Below, one piece after another: positions 53,483 through 62,366 of a DNA stretch of 64,000 nucleotides (position 1 is its first letter; each line of letters starts with the position of its first letter). Below the pieces are notes generated by a model. That model ran no database searches. It saw nothing but the letters and a program-made list of their open reading frames with translations, and had not been told where the DNA came from. Position numbers and translations under genes: made by a program. Source of the stretch: Chitinophagaceae bacterium (GTDB lineage: Bacteria; Bacteroidota; Bacteroidia; Chitinophagales; Chitinophagaceae); assembly GCA_023957155.1 (NCBI GenBank), contig JAMLHK010000008.1:1-64000 (forward strand), written 5' to 3'.

Positions 53483-56035
53483 ATGACAAAAATTTTTCAG
53501 CACACAGCTATTGCTGTACTTTCTCTTCTTTTTGTATTGGCTGCTGCCGCTCAGCATAATAGCAATACAGACACCACTACGTTTAAAGTATACGGCGTTT
53601 GCGGTATGTGCAAGCAGCGTATAGAAAAAGCCGCAAGCATTAAAGGGGTAAAGAATGCCCAATGGAATGTGAATACGCAAATGCTTAGCCTTAGTTATGA
53701 ACCTTCCGTTGTTGCTTTAGAGGACATACACAACCGGATAGCCGCAGTGGGGCATGATACCGAATTGAAAAAAGCCACCGATAAAGCTTATAATGCGCTG
53801 CCGGAGTGTTGCCTTTACCGGGATATGGAGGCAAATGAAACAGCCGGGGGGCTCCAAAGCAGTGATCCTGCAGTAACCGGTGTGGTACTGGCGGAAGATA
53901 AGAAAGGCAACTTTACAGCGCTTGCCGGGGCAACGGTTGCCTGGTTGAATGCGGCTAAGGCTACCGTGTCTGATAAGCATGGTGTATTTTCTTTGCCGCT
54001 TCATGAGACGGTTTCGCTATTGGTGATCAGCTATACCGGCTACCGGCCAGATACGGTACAAATAACCGATAACAGTGCACTGCAGGTTGTATTGGCATCT
54101 GATCATCAGCTGAATACTATCACAGTAACGGCCAGGCGAAAAAGCATGTTTGTGAATACTTCCAGTGCCTTTCGTGCCACTACCATTACTTCCAAAGAGT
54201 TGATGAAAGCCGCCTGCTGTAATCTCAGTGAAAGCTTTGAAACCAACCCTTCGGTAGATGTATCCTACAGCGATGCCGTAACAGGTTCCAAACAAATACA
54301 GTTGCTGGGACTATCCGGGAACTATACCCAGCTCACGGTGGAAAACTTACCCGGTCCCCGCGGCATTGCCACCCCGCTGGGACTGAACAGCATTGCCGGC
54401 CCGTGGATTGAAAGTATCCAGCTGAGTAAAGGAACAGGCTCTGTGGTAAACGGTTTTGAAAGTATCGCCGGACAGATCAATGTAGAGTTAAAGAAGCCGG
54501 AAAACACCGACAGGGTATATGCCAATGGTTATGTAAACAGTATGGGGCGTTCAGACCTGAACCTTAATCTCTCGCAGCAGATCGGCAGCAAATGGTCTAC
54601 CGGCTTGTTGCTGCATGATAACTTTTTGTATGCCAGGCCAGATTTTAATAAAGATGGCTTTCGTGACTTACCCACTGGGAATTTATTCAGTGCCATCAAC
54701 CGATGGAAATATGATGACAGCAAAGGATGGATGGTGCAGTTTGGCATAAAGGTACTGGCGGATGACCGAACCGGGGGAGAAGTTGCATACAAGAGGGAGA
54801 ATAAATTTTCCACCGATCACTACGGTATGGGCATTAAAACCAATCGTTATGAAGCGTTTGCCAAAGTGGGTTATGTGTTTCCCGAAAAAAAATATAAAAG
54901 CATCGGGTTGCAGCTGTCTGCTTTTAATCATAAGCAGGATGCATATTTTGGATTAACGCCTTATGATGCTGAGCAAACCAATTTTTATTCCAACCTGATC
55001 TTCCAGAGCATTATTGGTAATACCGCGCATAAATACAGGACAGGCTTAAGTTTTTCTGCCGACCGTTATGATGAACAGTATCAAATACAGGCATTCAAAA
55101 GGAACGAAGTAGTACCCGGTGCTTTTTTTGAATATACTTATACGATGAATGAAAAATTCAACGTAGTAGGAGGGATCCGTGCAGACTATAACAATTTATA
55201 TGGATGGTTTGCCACGCCGAGGCTGAATGTTCGGTATGAGCCTGTAGAAGGTACAACCATAAGGGCAAGTGCGGGAAGAGGGCAACGTACCGCCAATATT
55301 TTTGCAGAAAATATGGGCCCGCTGGTTAGTGCAAGAACGGTCAGCATCATTGCCGCTACAAATGAAAAAGCGTATGGCTTAGATCCCGAAGTGTCGTGGA
55401 ATAAAGGCATCAGCGTTGACCAGCAGTTCACCCTGTTTACGAGAGACGCTATGCTGAGCGTTGATTTTTTCAGGAATGACTTTACCAACCAGGTGGTAGC
55501 GGATATGGAAGATCCCCGCACGTTGAAGTTTTATAATTTGACAGGCAAATCCTATTCCAACAGCTTCCAGTCTGAATTGAGCATGGTGCCCCTTGAAAGG
55601 TTTGATCTCCGGTTAGCGTATCGCTGGTTTGATGTAAAAACAACTTATGGCAATACCCTGCTGCAAAAGCCGCTTACTGCCGAACACAGGGCATTTGCCA
55701 ATCTCGCTTATGCGGTGAAGGGATGGAAATTTGATTATACGATCAACTATGTGGGATCAAAGCGTATTCCGTCTACAGCGGCCAATCCCGAGCTATATCA
55801 GTTGCCCGTAAGATCGCCGGGTTATATTACCATGAATGCGCAGGTGAGCAAATCACTGGGCAAAGCCAAAGCGCTGGAATTGTATATCGGTGGGGAGAAC
55901 CTGACCGATTATTTTCAGAAGGACGTGATCATTTCGGCAGCGCAGCCTTTCGGTGATTATTTTGATGCTTCCATGATCTGGGGGCCGGTGAGTGGCCGTA
56001 TGGTATATGCGGGCTTTCGATACAGCATCAAATAG
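53483..56035 (+). CDS. TonB-dependent receptor with N-terminal HMA domain
   Basis: The 850-residue protein has a signal peptide (to about 23) and an HMA domain with KVYGVCGMCKQRIEKAA (Cys 40/43) plus PECCLYRD (near 107). A carboxypeptidase-like module follows (about 125-205; GATVAWLNAAKATVSDKHG), then a TonB plug (about 215-330; NPSVDVSYSDAVTGSKQIQL, IESIQLSKGTGSVVNGFESI) and a 22-strand-type barrel ending GFRYSIK. The HMA domain faces the periplasm, which suggests copper or copper-complex handling. It belongs with copA and nirK. The substrate is inferred. Confidence 0.88.
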   Translation: MTKIFQHTAIAVLSLLFVLAAAAQHNSNTDTTTFKVYGVCGMCKQRIEKAASIKGVKNAQWNVNTQMLSLSYEPSVVALEDIHNRIAAVGHDTELKKATDKAYNALPECCLYRDMEANETAGGLQSSDPAVTGVVLAEDKKGNFTALAGATVAWLNAAKATVSDKHGVFSLPLHETVSLLVISYTGYRPDTVQITDNSALQVVLASDHQLNTITVTARRKSMFVNTSSAFRATTITSKELMKAACCNLSESFETNPSVDVSYSDAVTGSKQIQLLGLSGNYTQLTVENLPGPRGIATPLGLNSIAGPWIESIQLSKGTGSVVNGFESIAGQINVELKKPENTDRVYANGYVNSMGRSDLNLNLSQQIGSKWSTGLLLHDNFLYARPDFNKDGFRDLPTGNLFSAINRWKYDDSKGWMVQFGIKVLADDRTGGEVAYKRENKFSTDHYGMGIKTNRYEAFAKVGYVFPEKKYKSIGLQLSAFNHKQDAYFGLTPYDAEQTNFYSNLIFQSIIGNTAHKYRTGLSFSADRYDEQYQIQAFKRNEVVPGAFFEYTYTMNEKFNVVGGIRADYNNLYGWFATPRLNVRYEPVEGTTIRASAGRGQRTANIFAENMGPLVSARTVSIIAATNEKAYGLDPEVSWNKGISVDQQFTLFTRDAMLSVDFFRNDFTNQVVADMEDPRTLKFYNLTGKSYSNSFQSELSMVPLERFDLRLAYRWFDVKTTYGNTLLQKPLTAEHRAFANLAYAVKGWKFDYTINYVGSKRIPSTAANPELYQLPVRSPGYITMNAQVSKSLGKAKALELYIGGENLTDYFQKDVIISAAQPFGDYFDASMIWGPVSGRMVYAGFRYSIK

Positions 56036-56300
56036 ATGGGAGAGGAAAATGTTATTTTATAAGGCTGAGTAAAAAGGCTGTTGAACGTCTTTGTGAGTAA
56101 TAATAGATAAGGTTCTATCGCTGAAGGCACAGTAGTACTAAAGCTTAATCAATCCCGCATGTGCGGGACGGGAAATGGCGGTAATCCCTGCCAGCCGGCA
56201 GGCTGGATTTCCCGGCAGCTTTTGTGTTACTTTTTTCCGCAAAAAAGTAACTAATTCATAATTTGCATCTGCATCCTTTTCCTGTTACTCAAATAAGCGT
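56036..56300. repeat. Intergenic palindrome cluster with terminator-like hairpin
   Basis: CCCGCA-TG-TGCGGG (56155-56168), an outer pair CGGGAAAT/ATTTCCCG, an inner CCAGCC-GGCA-GGCTGG (56190-56205), and a perfect 11-bp stem GTTACTTTTTT-CCGC-AAAAAAGTAAC (56226-56251) lie in 100 bp. The last could end transcription of the TonB gene. No gene is seen. Confidence 0.6.
56226..56251 (+). terminator. Perfect 11-bp hairpin after the HMA-TonB gene
   Basis: GTTACTTTTTT and AAAAAAGTAAC pair without mismatch around CCGC. The T run lies in the stem rather than after it, so strength as a terminator is uncertain. Confidence 0.5.
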
Positions 56301-57758
56301 ATGAACTGGCTGCTTATATTAGAAATTATTTATCTCATCATCCTGGTATCGGTTTGCCTGCGGATTATTTATGATACCCACAGCATAACCAAAACTTTAG
56401 CCTATCTGCTGCTGGCCATGTTTGTTCCTGTTATCGGCATCCTCTTTTATTTTTCTTTCGGTATTAATTACCGGAAAAGAAAAATGTACACCAAAAAGCT
56501 GATCGCTGACGATAATATGTCGGAAAAATTAAAGGAGGAGATTTACAGGTATTCAAAGCGTATATTTGATCAAAGCAATGCCGATGTGCAAAGCAGCAGG
56601 GAGTTGGCTGTTATGCTGGTTAAAGACAGCCAGAGCCCGCTTACCTCCGGCAATGAAGTGAAGCTGCTGGTAAACGGGGAACAGAAATTCCCGGAGGTAT
56701 TAGAGGCGATCCGGCATGCCAGGCATCATATCCATATCGAATATTATATTTATGAGGATGATGAAATTGGGAATACGATAGCGGATGCGCTGATCCAAAA
56801 GGTCAAAGACGGGGTAGAGGTTCGCTTTATATACGATGATTTTGGAAGCCGGTCTATCAGAAAAAAAATCGCTCCGCGTTTAAAAGCAGTGGGGGTTAAA
56901 ACCTATCCGTTTTATCGCATCGTTTTCATTGCACTGGCTAACCGGGTTAACTACCGGAACCATCGGAAAATTATAGTAATAGACGGTGCTACCGCTTTCG
57001 TTGGCGGCATTAATGTGAGTGACAGGTATATTAACAGTGAAGAACGTCCCGGTAGCCTGTTCTGGCGCGATACGCATTTGCGCATTGATGGTCCGGGTGT
57101 ACAATACCTGCAATATCTTTTTTTATGCGACTGGAATTTTTGTGCTAATGACAGGCTGCAGCCCAGCGCCTTGTTCTTTCCGCCTCCTTCTTCTCTGTCT
57201 TTTAAAAGTAATAAAGTGGTTCAGATAGCAGCGAGCGGCCCTGATTCTGACATTCCTACTATTTTATTTTCCCTGCTGCAGGCCATCAACCTGGCTACAG
57301 AAGAAATACTGATTACCACTCCTTATTTTATTCCGGGCGAAAGCCTGCTGGATGCGCTGATGGTGGCTGCACTTGGCGGTGTGAGCGTAAAATTGCTTGT
57401 ACCGGGCGTATCGGATTCCGTCCTGGTCAATACTGCTGCACGGTCATATTATGGCGAGCTGCTGAAAGCCGGTGTTGAGATTTATTTATATCATAAAGGA
57501 TTTGTTCACGCTAAAACTTTGGTTACCGATAGAAAGGTCGCCATAGTTGGAACAGCCAACATGGATTACCGGAGCTTTGATCTGAACTTTGAAGTAAACG
57601 CTATTGTATACGACAACGAGATAGCCGGTGAGCTTGCCGATGTTTTTTATAAGGATATTGAGGATGCCGAAAAAATTGATGCTGCTGCATGGGAGGATCG
57701 TACCACCTGGAAGCAATTGCTTGAAAAAACAGCGAGACTGGTATCGCCGTTTTTATAA
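56301..57758 (+). CDS. Cardiolipin synthase, phospholipase D type
   Basis: The 485-residue protein has two N-terminal membrane segments (to about 60). Two HKD motifs follow: NHRKIIVIDGATAFVGG (near 220; the His lies in YRNHRK) and FVHAKTLVTDRKVAIVGTANMDYRS (near 400). GVEVRFIYDDFGS and ITTPYFIPGESLLDAL are typical of ClsA-like enzymes. It joins two phosphatidylglycerols into cardiolipin at the inner membrane. Length and order are normal. Confidence 0.92.
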   Translation: MNWLLILEIIYLIILVSVCLRIIYDTHSITKTLAYLLLAMFVPVIGILFYFSFGINYRKRKMYTKKLIADDNMSEKLKEEIYRYSKRIFDQSNADVQSSRELAVMLVKDSQSPLTSGNEVKLLVNGEQKFPEVLEAIRHARHHIHIEYYIYEDDEIGNTIADALIQKVKDGVEVRFIYDDFGSRSIRKKIAPRLKAVGVKTYPFYRIVFIALANRVNYRNHRKIIVIDGATAFVGGINVSDRYINSEERPGSLFWRDTHLRIDGPGVQYLQYLFLCDWNFCANDRLQPSALFFPPPSSLSFKSNKVVQIAASGPDSDIPTILFSLLQAINLATEEILITTPYFIPGESLLDALMVAALGGVSVKLLVPGVSDSVLVNTAARSYYGELLKAGVEIYLYHKGFVHAKTLVTDRKVAIVGTANMDYRSFDLNFEVNAIVYDNEIAGELADVFYKDIEDAEKIDAAAWEDRTTWKQLLEKTARLVSPFL

Positions 57759-57912
57759 ACATGGATCATAGACTTTCTTTGATCGCCTGTCCTGTGCCGC
57801 CCATTGCCTGGAATACGCATCAGCCGAAAAAACGCCGCTTCCTTTTACAGGGTACAAGGAGGGTTCTGCACACCCTGAAACCTGCACCTTGAGACCTGCG
57901 ACCTTCACCCTG
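57759..57912. repeat. Intergenic repeat module, GGTGCAGG type
   Basis: 57850-57905 (CACACCCTGAAACCTGCACC, then TTGAGACCTGCGACC) is the reverse-strand form of the module seen at 24578-24625 and matches 62325-62370. No gene is seen. Confidence 0.45.
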
Positions 57913-58569
57913 TCAGGCCCGTACCACCATCAGGTTTCTGCATACCGTAAAGCTGAATATTGTTTTGGTCTTATTGTTGAGTTTTACGGACATTGATTTG
58001 TCAAATCCCTGTATTTCTTTTATTTCAATGGAGGAGCCTAAGGTGAGCGCTATGGAATCGAGAAACTGTAAAAAAGAGGCATCATGATTGGCTACACCTG
58101 TTAACTTGTAAGCGGTATTGACCTGTCCCTCGGATAAGGGGAAAGAGGGATATACCGGCAATTTACCATTGGCATCAGGAATGGGTTCGCCATGCGGATC
58201 AAATTGAGGATGACCCAGCATTTCATCAATGCGGTCAAAGAACCGGTCTGACTGGATATGCTCAATCTGTTCGGCAATATCATGCACTTCCTCCCAGCCG
58301 AGTCCCATTACTTCCGAAAGGAAAAGTTCCGTAAGGCGGTGCTTACGCAAAATATACAGCGCCTGCCTTCTCCCTTTTTCGGTGAGCTGTATGGCCTTAT
58401 ATTTTTCATATTTAATGAACTTCTTTTCGGCCAGCTTTTTTACCATGCTGTTTACCGTAGGCATTTTAATGCCCAGGCTTTTCGCAATATCCGTAACCGA
58501 AATCTCCTTGTTTTCCTGTGCGAGCCGGTAAAGCGCTTTCAGGTAATTTTCTTCCGTAAGTGAAACCAT
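57913..58569 (-). CDS. DtxR/MntR-family metal-dependent regulator
   Basis: From ATG 58569 (MVSLTEENYLKALYRLAQ) the 218-residue protein has the DtxR winged helix (SVTDIAKSLGIKMPTVNSMVKKL), metal-site helices with ILRKHRLTELFLSEVMGL and EQIEHIQSDRFFDRIDEML (Glu and His ligands), and a C-terminal FeoA-like part. It should sense Mn2+ or Fe2+ and repress uptake genes. A perfect palindrome at 59738-59753 lies on the promoter of the TonB receptor, 1.2 kb away. ATG 58623 would add 18 poorly fitting residues. Confidence 0.88.
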   Translation of the reverse strand: MVSLTEENYLKALYRLAQENKEISVTDIAKSLGIKMPTVNSMVKKLAEKKFIKYEKYKAIQLTEKGRRQALYILRKHRLTELFLSEVMGLGWEEVHDIAEQIEHIQSDRFFDRIDEMLGHPQFDPHGEPIPDANGKLPVYPSFPLSEGQVNTAYKLTGVANHDASFLQFLDSIALTLGSSIEIKEIQGFDKSMSVKLNNKTKTIFSFTVCRNLMVVRA

Positions 58570-58607
58570 GGCGTAAAGATAGCCGATTATATGTTTTGCT
58601 ATTGAAT

Positions 58608-58623
58608 TTGGCAAGGTTGCCAA
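58608..58623. promoter_or_regulatory. Dyad upstream of the DtxR-type gene
   Basis: TTGGCAA-GG-TTGCCAA is a perfect 7-bp inverted repeat about 40 bp before the DtxR ATG. A related AAGGTTGTCAA (minus strand) lies at about 58670-58681. It may be an autoregulatory site, but its sequence differs from the palindrome at 59738. Confidence 0.35.
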
Positions 58624-58765
58624 TCTTTAATGAGACCGTTTTAGTTGAAGAATGCCCATCTTCAAAGTTGACAACCTTAAGACTGAATGCCTAATATATA
58701 AATTCGGATCAGGATTTGGATTTATCCTATAAAAGTAATTACTTTGTAATCACAATACACGATTT

Positions 58766-59011
58766 ATGGAAATACCCGTGATCAACATCGGTAACTCAAA
58801 AGGTATCAGGCTGTCAAAAGCACTTTTGGAGCAATATAACATCAGCGACACCGTGGAACTGATTTTAGAAAAAGGCCGAATTATCTTAAAGCCCAAATCC
58901 GTTCCAAGAAAAGGTTGGGAAAAATCATTTAAGCAGATGCATGCCAATGGAGATGATAAACTGCTGATTGACGATGTTTTTGAAGATGAAACTTTTGAAG
59001 AATGGAAATAA
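58766..59011 (+). CDS. mazE: MazE/AbrB-type antitoxin
   Basis: The 81-residue protein has the MazE swapped-hairpin start (IPVINIGNSKGIRLSKALLEQYN) and SVPRKGWEKSF. A C-terminal acidic tail (DDVFEDETFEEWK) would bind the toxin. It overlaps mazF by 10 bp. The mazE start is ATG 58766. Confidence 0.85.
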   Translation: MEIPVINIGNSKGIRLSKALLEQYNISDTVELILEKGRIILKPKSVPRKGWEKSFKQMHANGDDKLLIDDVFEDETFEEWK

Positions 59012-59325
59012 GACAGTACGAGATTGTGTTGGTAAATCTTGATCCAGCCATTGGAAGCGAAATGAAAAAAACGCGTCCCTGTGCTGTTATTTCTCCCAAT
59101 GAAATGAACAAGTTCCTCCAGGCTATTGTTGTTGCACCGATTACAAGCAGTTCAAAGCCTTATCCAACAAGAGTTGAGATCAGGCAAACGAGAACAAAAG
59201 GCTGGGTAGTTTTAGACCAGATCAGAACGGTGGACAGAGTAAGAATTATCAGGAAACTGGGTAGCCTGACAACGGCTGAAATTGAATCTGTTAAAACCGT
59301 GATAAAAGAAACTTACGTCGAATAA
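59002..59325 (+). CDS. mazF: MazF-type endoribonuclease toxin
   Basis: The 107-residue protein has the MazF/PemK fold: YEIVLVNLDPAIGSEMKKTRPCAVISPNEM, VVAPITSSSKPYPTRVEI, KGWVVLDQIRTVDRVRIIRKLG. The R-P-x-V-I-S and D-Q-I-R-T-V-D motifs are intact, so it should cut mRNA. It is paired with mazE. Confidence 0.9.
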   Translation: MEIRQYEIVLVNLDPAIGSEMKKTRPCAVISPNEMNKFLQAIVVAPITSSSKPYPTRVEIRQTRTKGWVVLDQIRTVDRVRIIRKLGSLTTAEIESVKTVIKETYVE

Positions 59326-59730
59326 AAGCGTTATATAACCATATTGCATCTTTTACTAAATAACAGTAACACAACCAGACTTCCGAAGCACCTTATTTAT
59401 TTTATTTTTTTGAAATACAGATTATTATCGTGATCTGTATATAGCCTCGTTTCTGAACTAAATAATTGGCATTCTATTTTCCTACCGCGAGTAACTTTAT
59501 CTTTTTGTTCAATGTTAATCCAGTCGTAAAAAAAGTATCTTTTTTTGTCTTACCCATTTGCCTCTTCCCTTGATTAAGTCATTCCCCTTATGGTAGGTCC
59601 GCTCGTATACGCCGTCAGTTAAAATTTTTAAAGTATCCACAAAAATCTCCGTAGCATCGCTACATCGCTGCTGTCGCCGCGAGAAAACCCGCTACGCAGT
59701 AAACCTGCCTGATTAAAAAGTATATAAAAA
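59326..59730. other. Intergenic stretch before the second TonB receptor
   Basis: I see no gene in the 405 bp between mazF and the promoter at 59731. A TGCTGTCGCCGCG-type hairpin-rich part lies at 59650-59700. Frames are short and stop-filled. Confidence 0.35.
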
Positions 59731-59738
59731 TAATTTTG
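59731..59738 (+). promoter_or_regulatory. TAnnTTTG promoter element of the TonB receptor
   Basis: TAATTTTG matches the -7 consensus. Its last base is the first of the palindrome at 59738, so a bound regulator would cover the start of transcription. Confidence 0.6.
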
Positions 59739-59753
59739 TTAGATTAATCTAAC
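59738..59753. promoter_or_regulatory. Perfect 16-bp palindrome, candidate DtxR operator
   Basis: GTTAGATTAATCTAAC reads the same on both strands. DtxR/IdeR-type boxes have the form TTAG-GTTAGCCTAA-like; this one keeps the TTAG...CTAA half-sites. It lies 30 bp before the ATG of the TonB receptor and overlaps the TAATTTTG promoter. The DtxR-type gene 1.2 kb upstream is the obvious candidate to bind it and repress. Confidence 0.7.
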
Positions 59754-59782
59754 TTATTATTTTTGATGGTATAAATTAGCGT

Positions 59783-62041
59783 ATGCGGTATTATTTTATG
59801 TGTTTTATCTTTTGCGTTTCCTGTGCCGCTTCTTTTGCACAGCAGCCGGAAGTCGTAAAAGGCAGGGTAATGGCTGGCGGAAAGCCGGTGAGCGGGGCAA
59901 CCATAACCGTGGCCGGATCCCGTAACGGGGTAGTTACCGATACAGCAGGTTATTTTAATCTGCCGGTTACGCATAAAAGAGGCAGTATGATAAAAGTATC
60001 TGCTGTTGGTTTTGCAAGTGTTTCCCGGGAAATTTTTGCGCAGGATATAGAGGACGGACTTTTAGTTATAACGCTGGAGCCTGTTGCTGCAGACCTGTCA
60101 GAAATTGTAGTAACGGGCACTTTAAAGGAGGTAAGCCGTATGCAAAGTCCGGTACCCGTGGAAGTGATCACCCCGGCGCTTTTCCGGAAAAACCCGGCAC
60201 CCAGCCTGTTTGAATCTATTGGTATGGTAAACGGAGTAAAGCCGCAGCTGAACTGTAATGTTTGTAATACGGGAGATATACACATCAACGGGATGGAGGG
60301 ACCTTATACCATGATCCTGATTGATGGTATGCCGATTGTAAGCGCTTTATCAACGGTATACGGACTGAACGGAATTCCCAACAGCATGGTGGAACGTATT
60401 GAGGTGGTGAAAGGCCCGGGCTCTTCGCTCTATGGTTCTGAAGCAATGGGTGGCATTATTAATGTCATTACCAAAAACCCATTGAAGGCGCCAGTGATCA
60501 GTGCTGATATATTTGCCACTTCATGGCGTGAATACAGTGCCGATGCTTCGGCTACATTCAGGATGGGGAAGATTACCGGGTTGGCGGGGATCAATTACTT
60601 CAACTACGATCACCCGCTTGATAAGAATAAGGACGGGTTTACGGATGTAACCCTGCAGGATCGGGTATCCCTGTTCAATAAATGGAACCTGGAAAGGAAA
60701 GACAACCGGGTGGCAAGCCTTGCCCTGCGGTACGTAACAGAGAATCGCTGGGGCGGCCAGATGGAGTGGAACAAAACCTGGCGGGGCAGCGACAGTGTGT
60801 ATGGCGAAAGCATATACACCGGGCGGTGGGAGCTGATCGGCATGTACCAGTTGCCTTTAAAAGAGAAGATAATGGCACAGTTCTCTTATAACCGGCACAG
60901 CCAGGATTCGTGGTATGGTCTTACGCCTTATATGGCTAAGCAGCAGGTAGTGTTTGGCCAATTGTACTGGGATAAACGGTGGGGTAGCGGGCATAATTTT
61001 TTGCTGGGAGCCGCTTATCGCTATACGTTATATGACGATAATACACCCGCTACCGCTTCGTCCGATGGACTGGAGAATGCCGTTAGCCGTACAGCGTTAC
61101 CGGGAATTTTTGCGCAGGATGAGTGGATGATAAATGAAAAGCATACCCTGCTGGCAGGCTATCGGTATGATCACGATGAGCATCACGGCAACGTGCACTC
61201 GCCGCGTATTGCCTATAAGCTGGCGCTTAACAGCCTTCATACGGTAAGAGCCAGCTTTGGAACAGGATTCAGGGTAGTTAACCTGTTCACGGAAGATCAT
61301 GCGGCGCTGACCGGCGCCAGAGAAGTGGTGATCACGGAAGCGCTTGATCCCGAGCGGTCGTACAACGGCAATCTTAACTATGTATTGAAGATACCCCTGA
61401 AGGATGCTTTTGCCGGGCTGGACCTCACTGCTTTTTATTCTTATTTCACCAACAGGATCACCGGCGATCTTGATACCGATCCCCGCAAGATCATCTATAG
61501 CAATCTCGATGGGCATGCCGTATCGCGGGGTATCGCGCTCAACGCAGATATCAGCTTTGCATATCCTTTGAAAATATCCGCCGGTGTTACCTATATGAAT
61601 GTATATTCAGTAGAAGACAGCCGGGATCAGCCTTCGCGTAAAACGGTACAGCTCAATGCGCCGGAGTGGTCGGGTAATGTTGTAATCAGTTGCAGCCTTC
61701 CTTACCGGCTTACCGTAGACCTTACAGGGAAATGGGAAGGTCCGATGCGCCTGCCCGTTTTACCCAACGATTATCGCCCGGCATATTCACCCTGGTATTG
61801 CATAGCCAACCTGCAGGTTTCCCGGAAATTCAGCAAAGGGATAGAGTTGTATGGAGGAGTAAAAAATTTACTCAATTTCCTGCCAAAGGATCCCATCATG
61901 CGGCCTTTTGATCCTTTTAATAAATATGTGAATGATCCCGCCACTAACCCTTACGGCTATACGTTCGACCCCTCTTATAATTATGCTCCCCTGCAGGGTC
62001 TAAGGGGCTTTTTTGGGGTACGGTATGCGTTGTTAAAGTAG
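59783..62041 (+). CDS. TonB-dependent receptor, probable metal or siderophore type
   Basis: The 752-residue protein has a signal peptide (to about 18) and a CarboxypepD_reg-like module (VVKGRVMAGGKPVSGATITV; to about 100). The plug (110-230) contains CNVCNTGDIHINGMEG and GPGSSLYGSEAMGGIINVITKNP, and a barrel follows ending RYALLK. The CNVC pair in the plug is unusual and might bind metal. The DtxR-type palindrome on its promoter suggests control by iron or manganese. No partner ABC genes are nearby. Confidence 0.88.
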   Translation: MRYYFMCFIFCVSCAASFAQQPEVVKGRVMAGGKPVSGATITVAGSRNGVVTDTAGYFNLPVTHKRGSMIKVSAVGFASVSREIFAQDIEDGLLVITLEPVAADLSEIVVTGTLKEVSRMQSPVPVEVITPALFRKNPAPSLFESIGMVNGVKPQLNCNVCNTGDIHINGMEGPYTMILIDGMPIVSALSTVYGLNGIPNSMVERIEVVKGPGSSLYGSEAMGGIINVITKNPLKAPVISADIFATSWREYSADASATFRMGKITGLAGINYFNYDHPLDKNKDGFTDVTLQDRVSLFNKWNLERKDNRVASLALRYVTENRWGGQMEWNKTWRGSDSVYGESIYTGRWELIGMYQLPLKEKIMAQFSYNRHSQDSWYGLTPYMAKQQVVFGQLYWDKRWGSGHNFLLGAAYRYTLYDDNTPATASSDGLENAVSRTALPGIFAQDEWMINEKHTLLAGYRYDHDEHHGNVHSPRIAYKLALNSLHTVRASFGTGFRVVNLFTEDHAALTGAREVVITEALDPERSYNGNLNYVLKIPLKDAFAGLDLTAFYSYFTNRITGDLDTDPRKIIYSNLDGHAVSRGIALNADISFAYPLKISAGVTYMNVYSVEDSRDQPSRKTVQLNAPEWSGNVVISCSLPYRLTVDLTGKWEGPMRLPVLPNDYRPAYSPWYCIANLQVSRKFSKGIELYGGVKNLLNFLPKDPIMRPFDPFNKYVNDPATNPYGYTFDPSYNYAPLQGLRGFFGVRYALLK

Positions 62042-62366
62042 ATTTAGGTAATATTTAGGTCTATGGATGCGATCTGACCTTCTTTATCTATTTGAGATTT
62101 ATGATTTGAAATTTGATATTTATCCGCCACGGCGGACAGGTTTGATTCTTGTCTTTTGGATTTGAAATTTGATATCTAAAATTTGAGATTGTATTTACTT
62201 TCGGATTCCGGGCTTATGTCTTCGGATTTTATATTTATTTGTTTCTTTCTTGTAATTTATTATTTGGTGCTTTCCTCCTGCGGTCTCACCTTCCTTACGT
62301 TGGTCCCGACCGCACCCCGCACCCTTGTAACCTGCATCTTGCAACCTGAGACCTGCACCCTGTATG
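62042..62366. repeat. Intergenic repeat stretch, matches other gaps
   Basis: 62130-62145 holds a TCCGCC-AC-GGCGGA hairpin. 62220-62270 is the reverse form of 24735-24785. 62279-62314 (TGCGGTC...GACCGCA) resembles 9479-9520, and 62325-62365 is the GGTGCAGG module again. No gene is seen. Confidence 0.5.
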
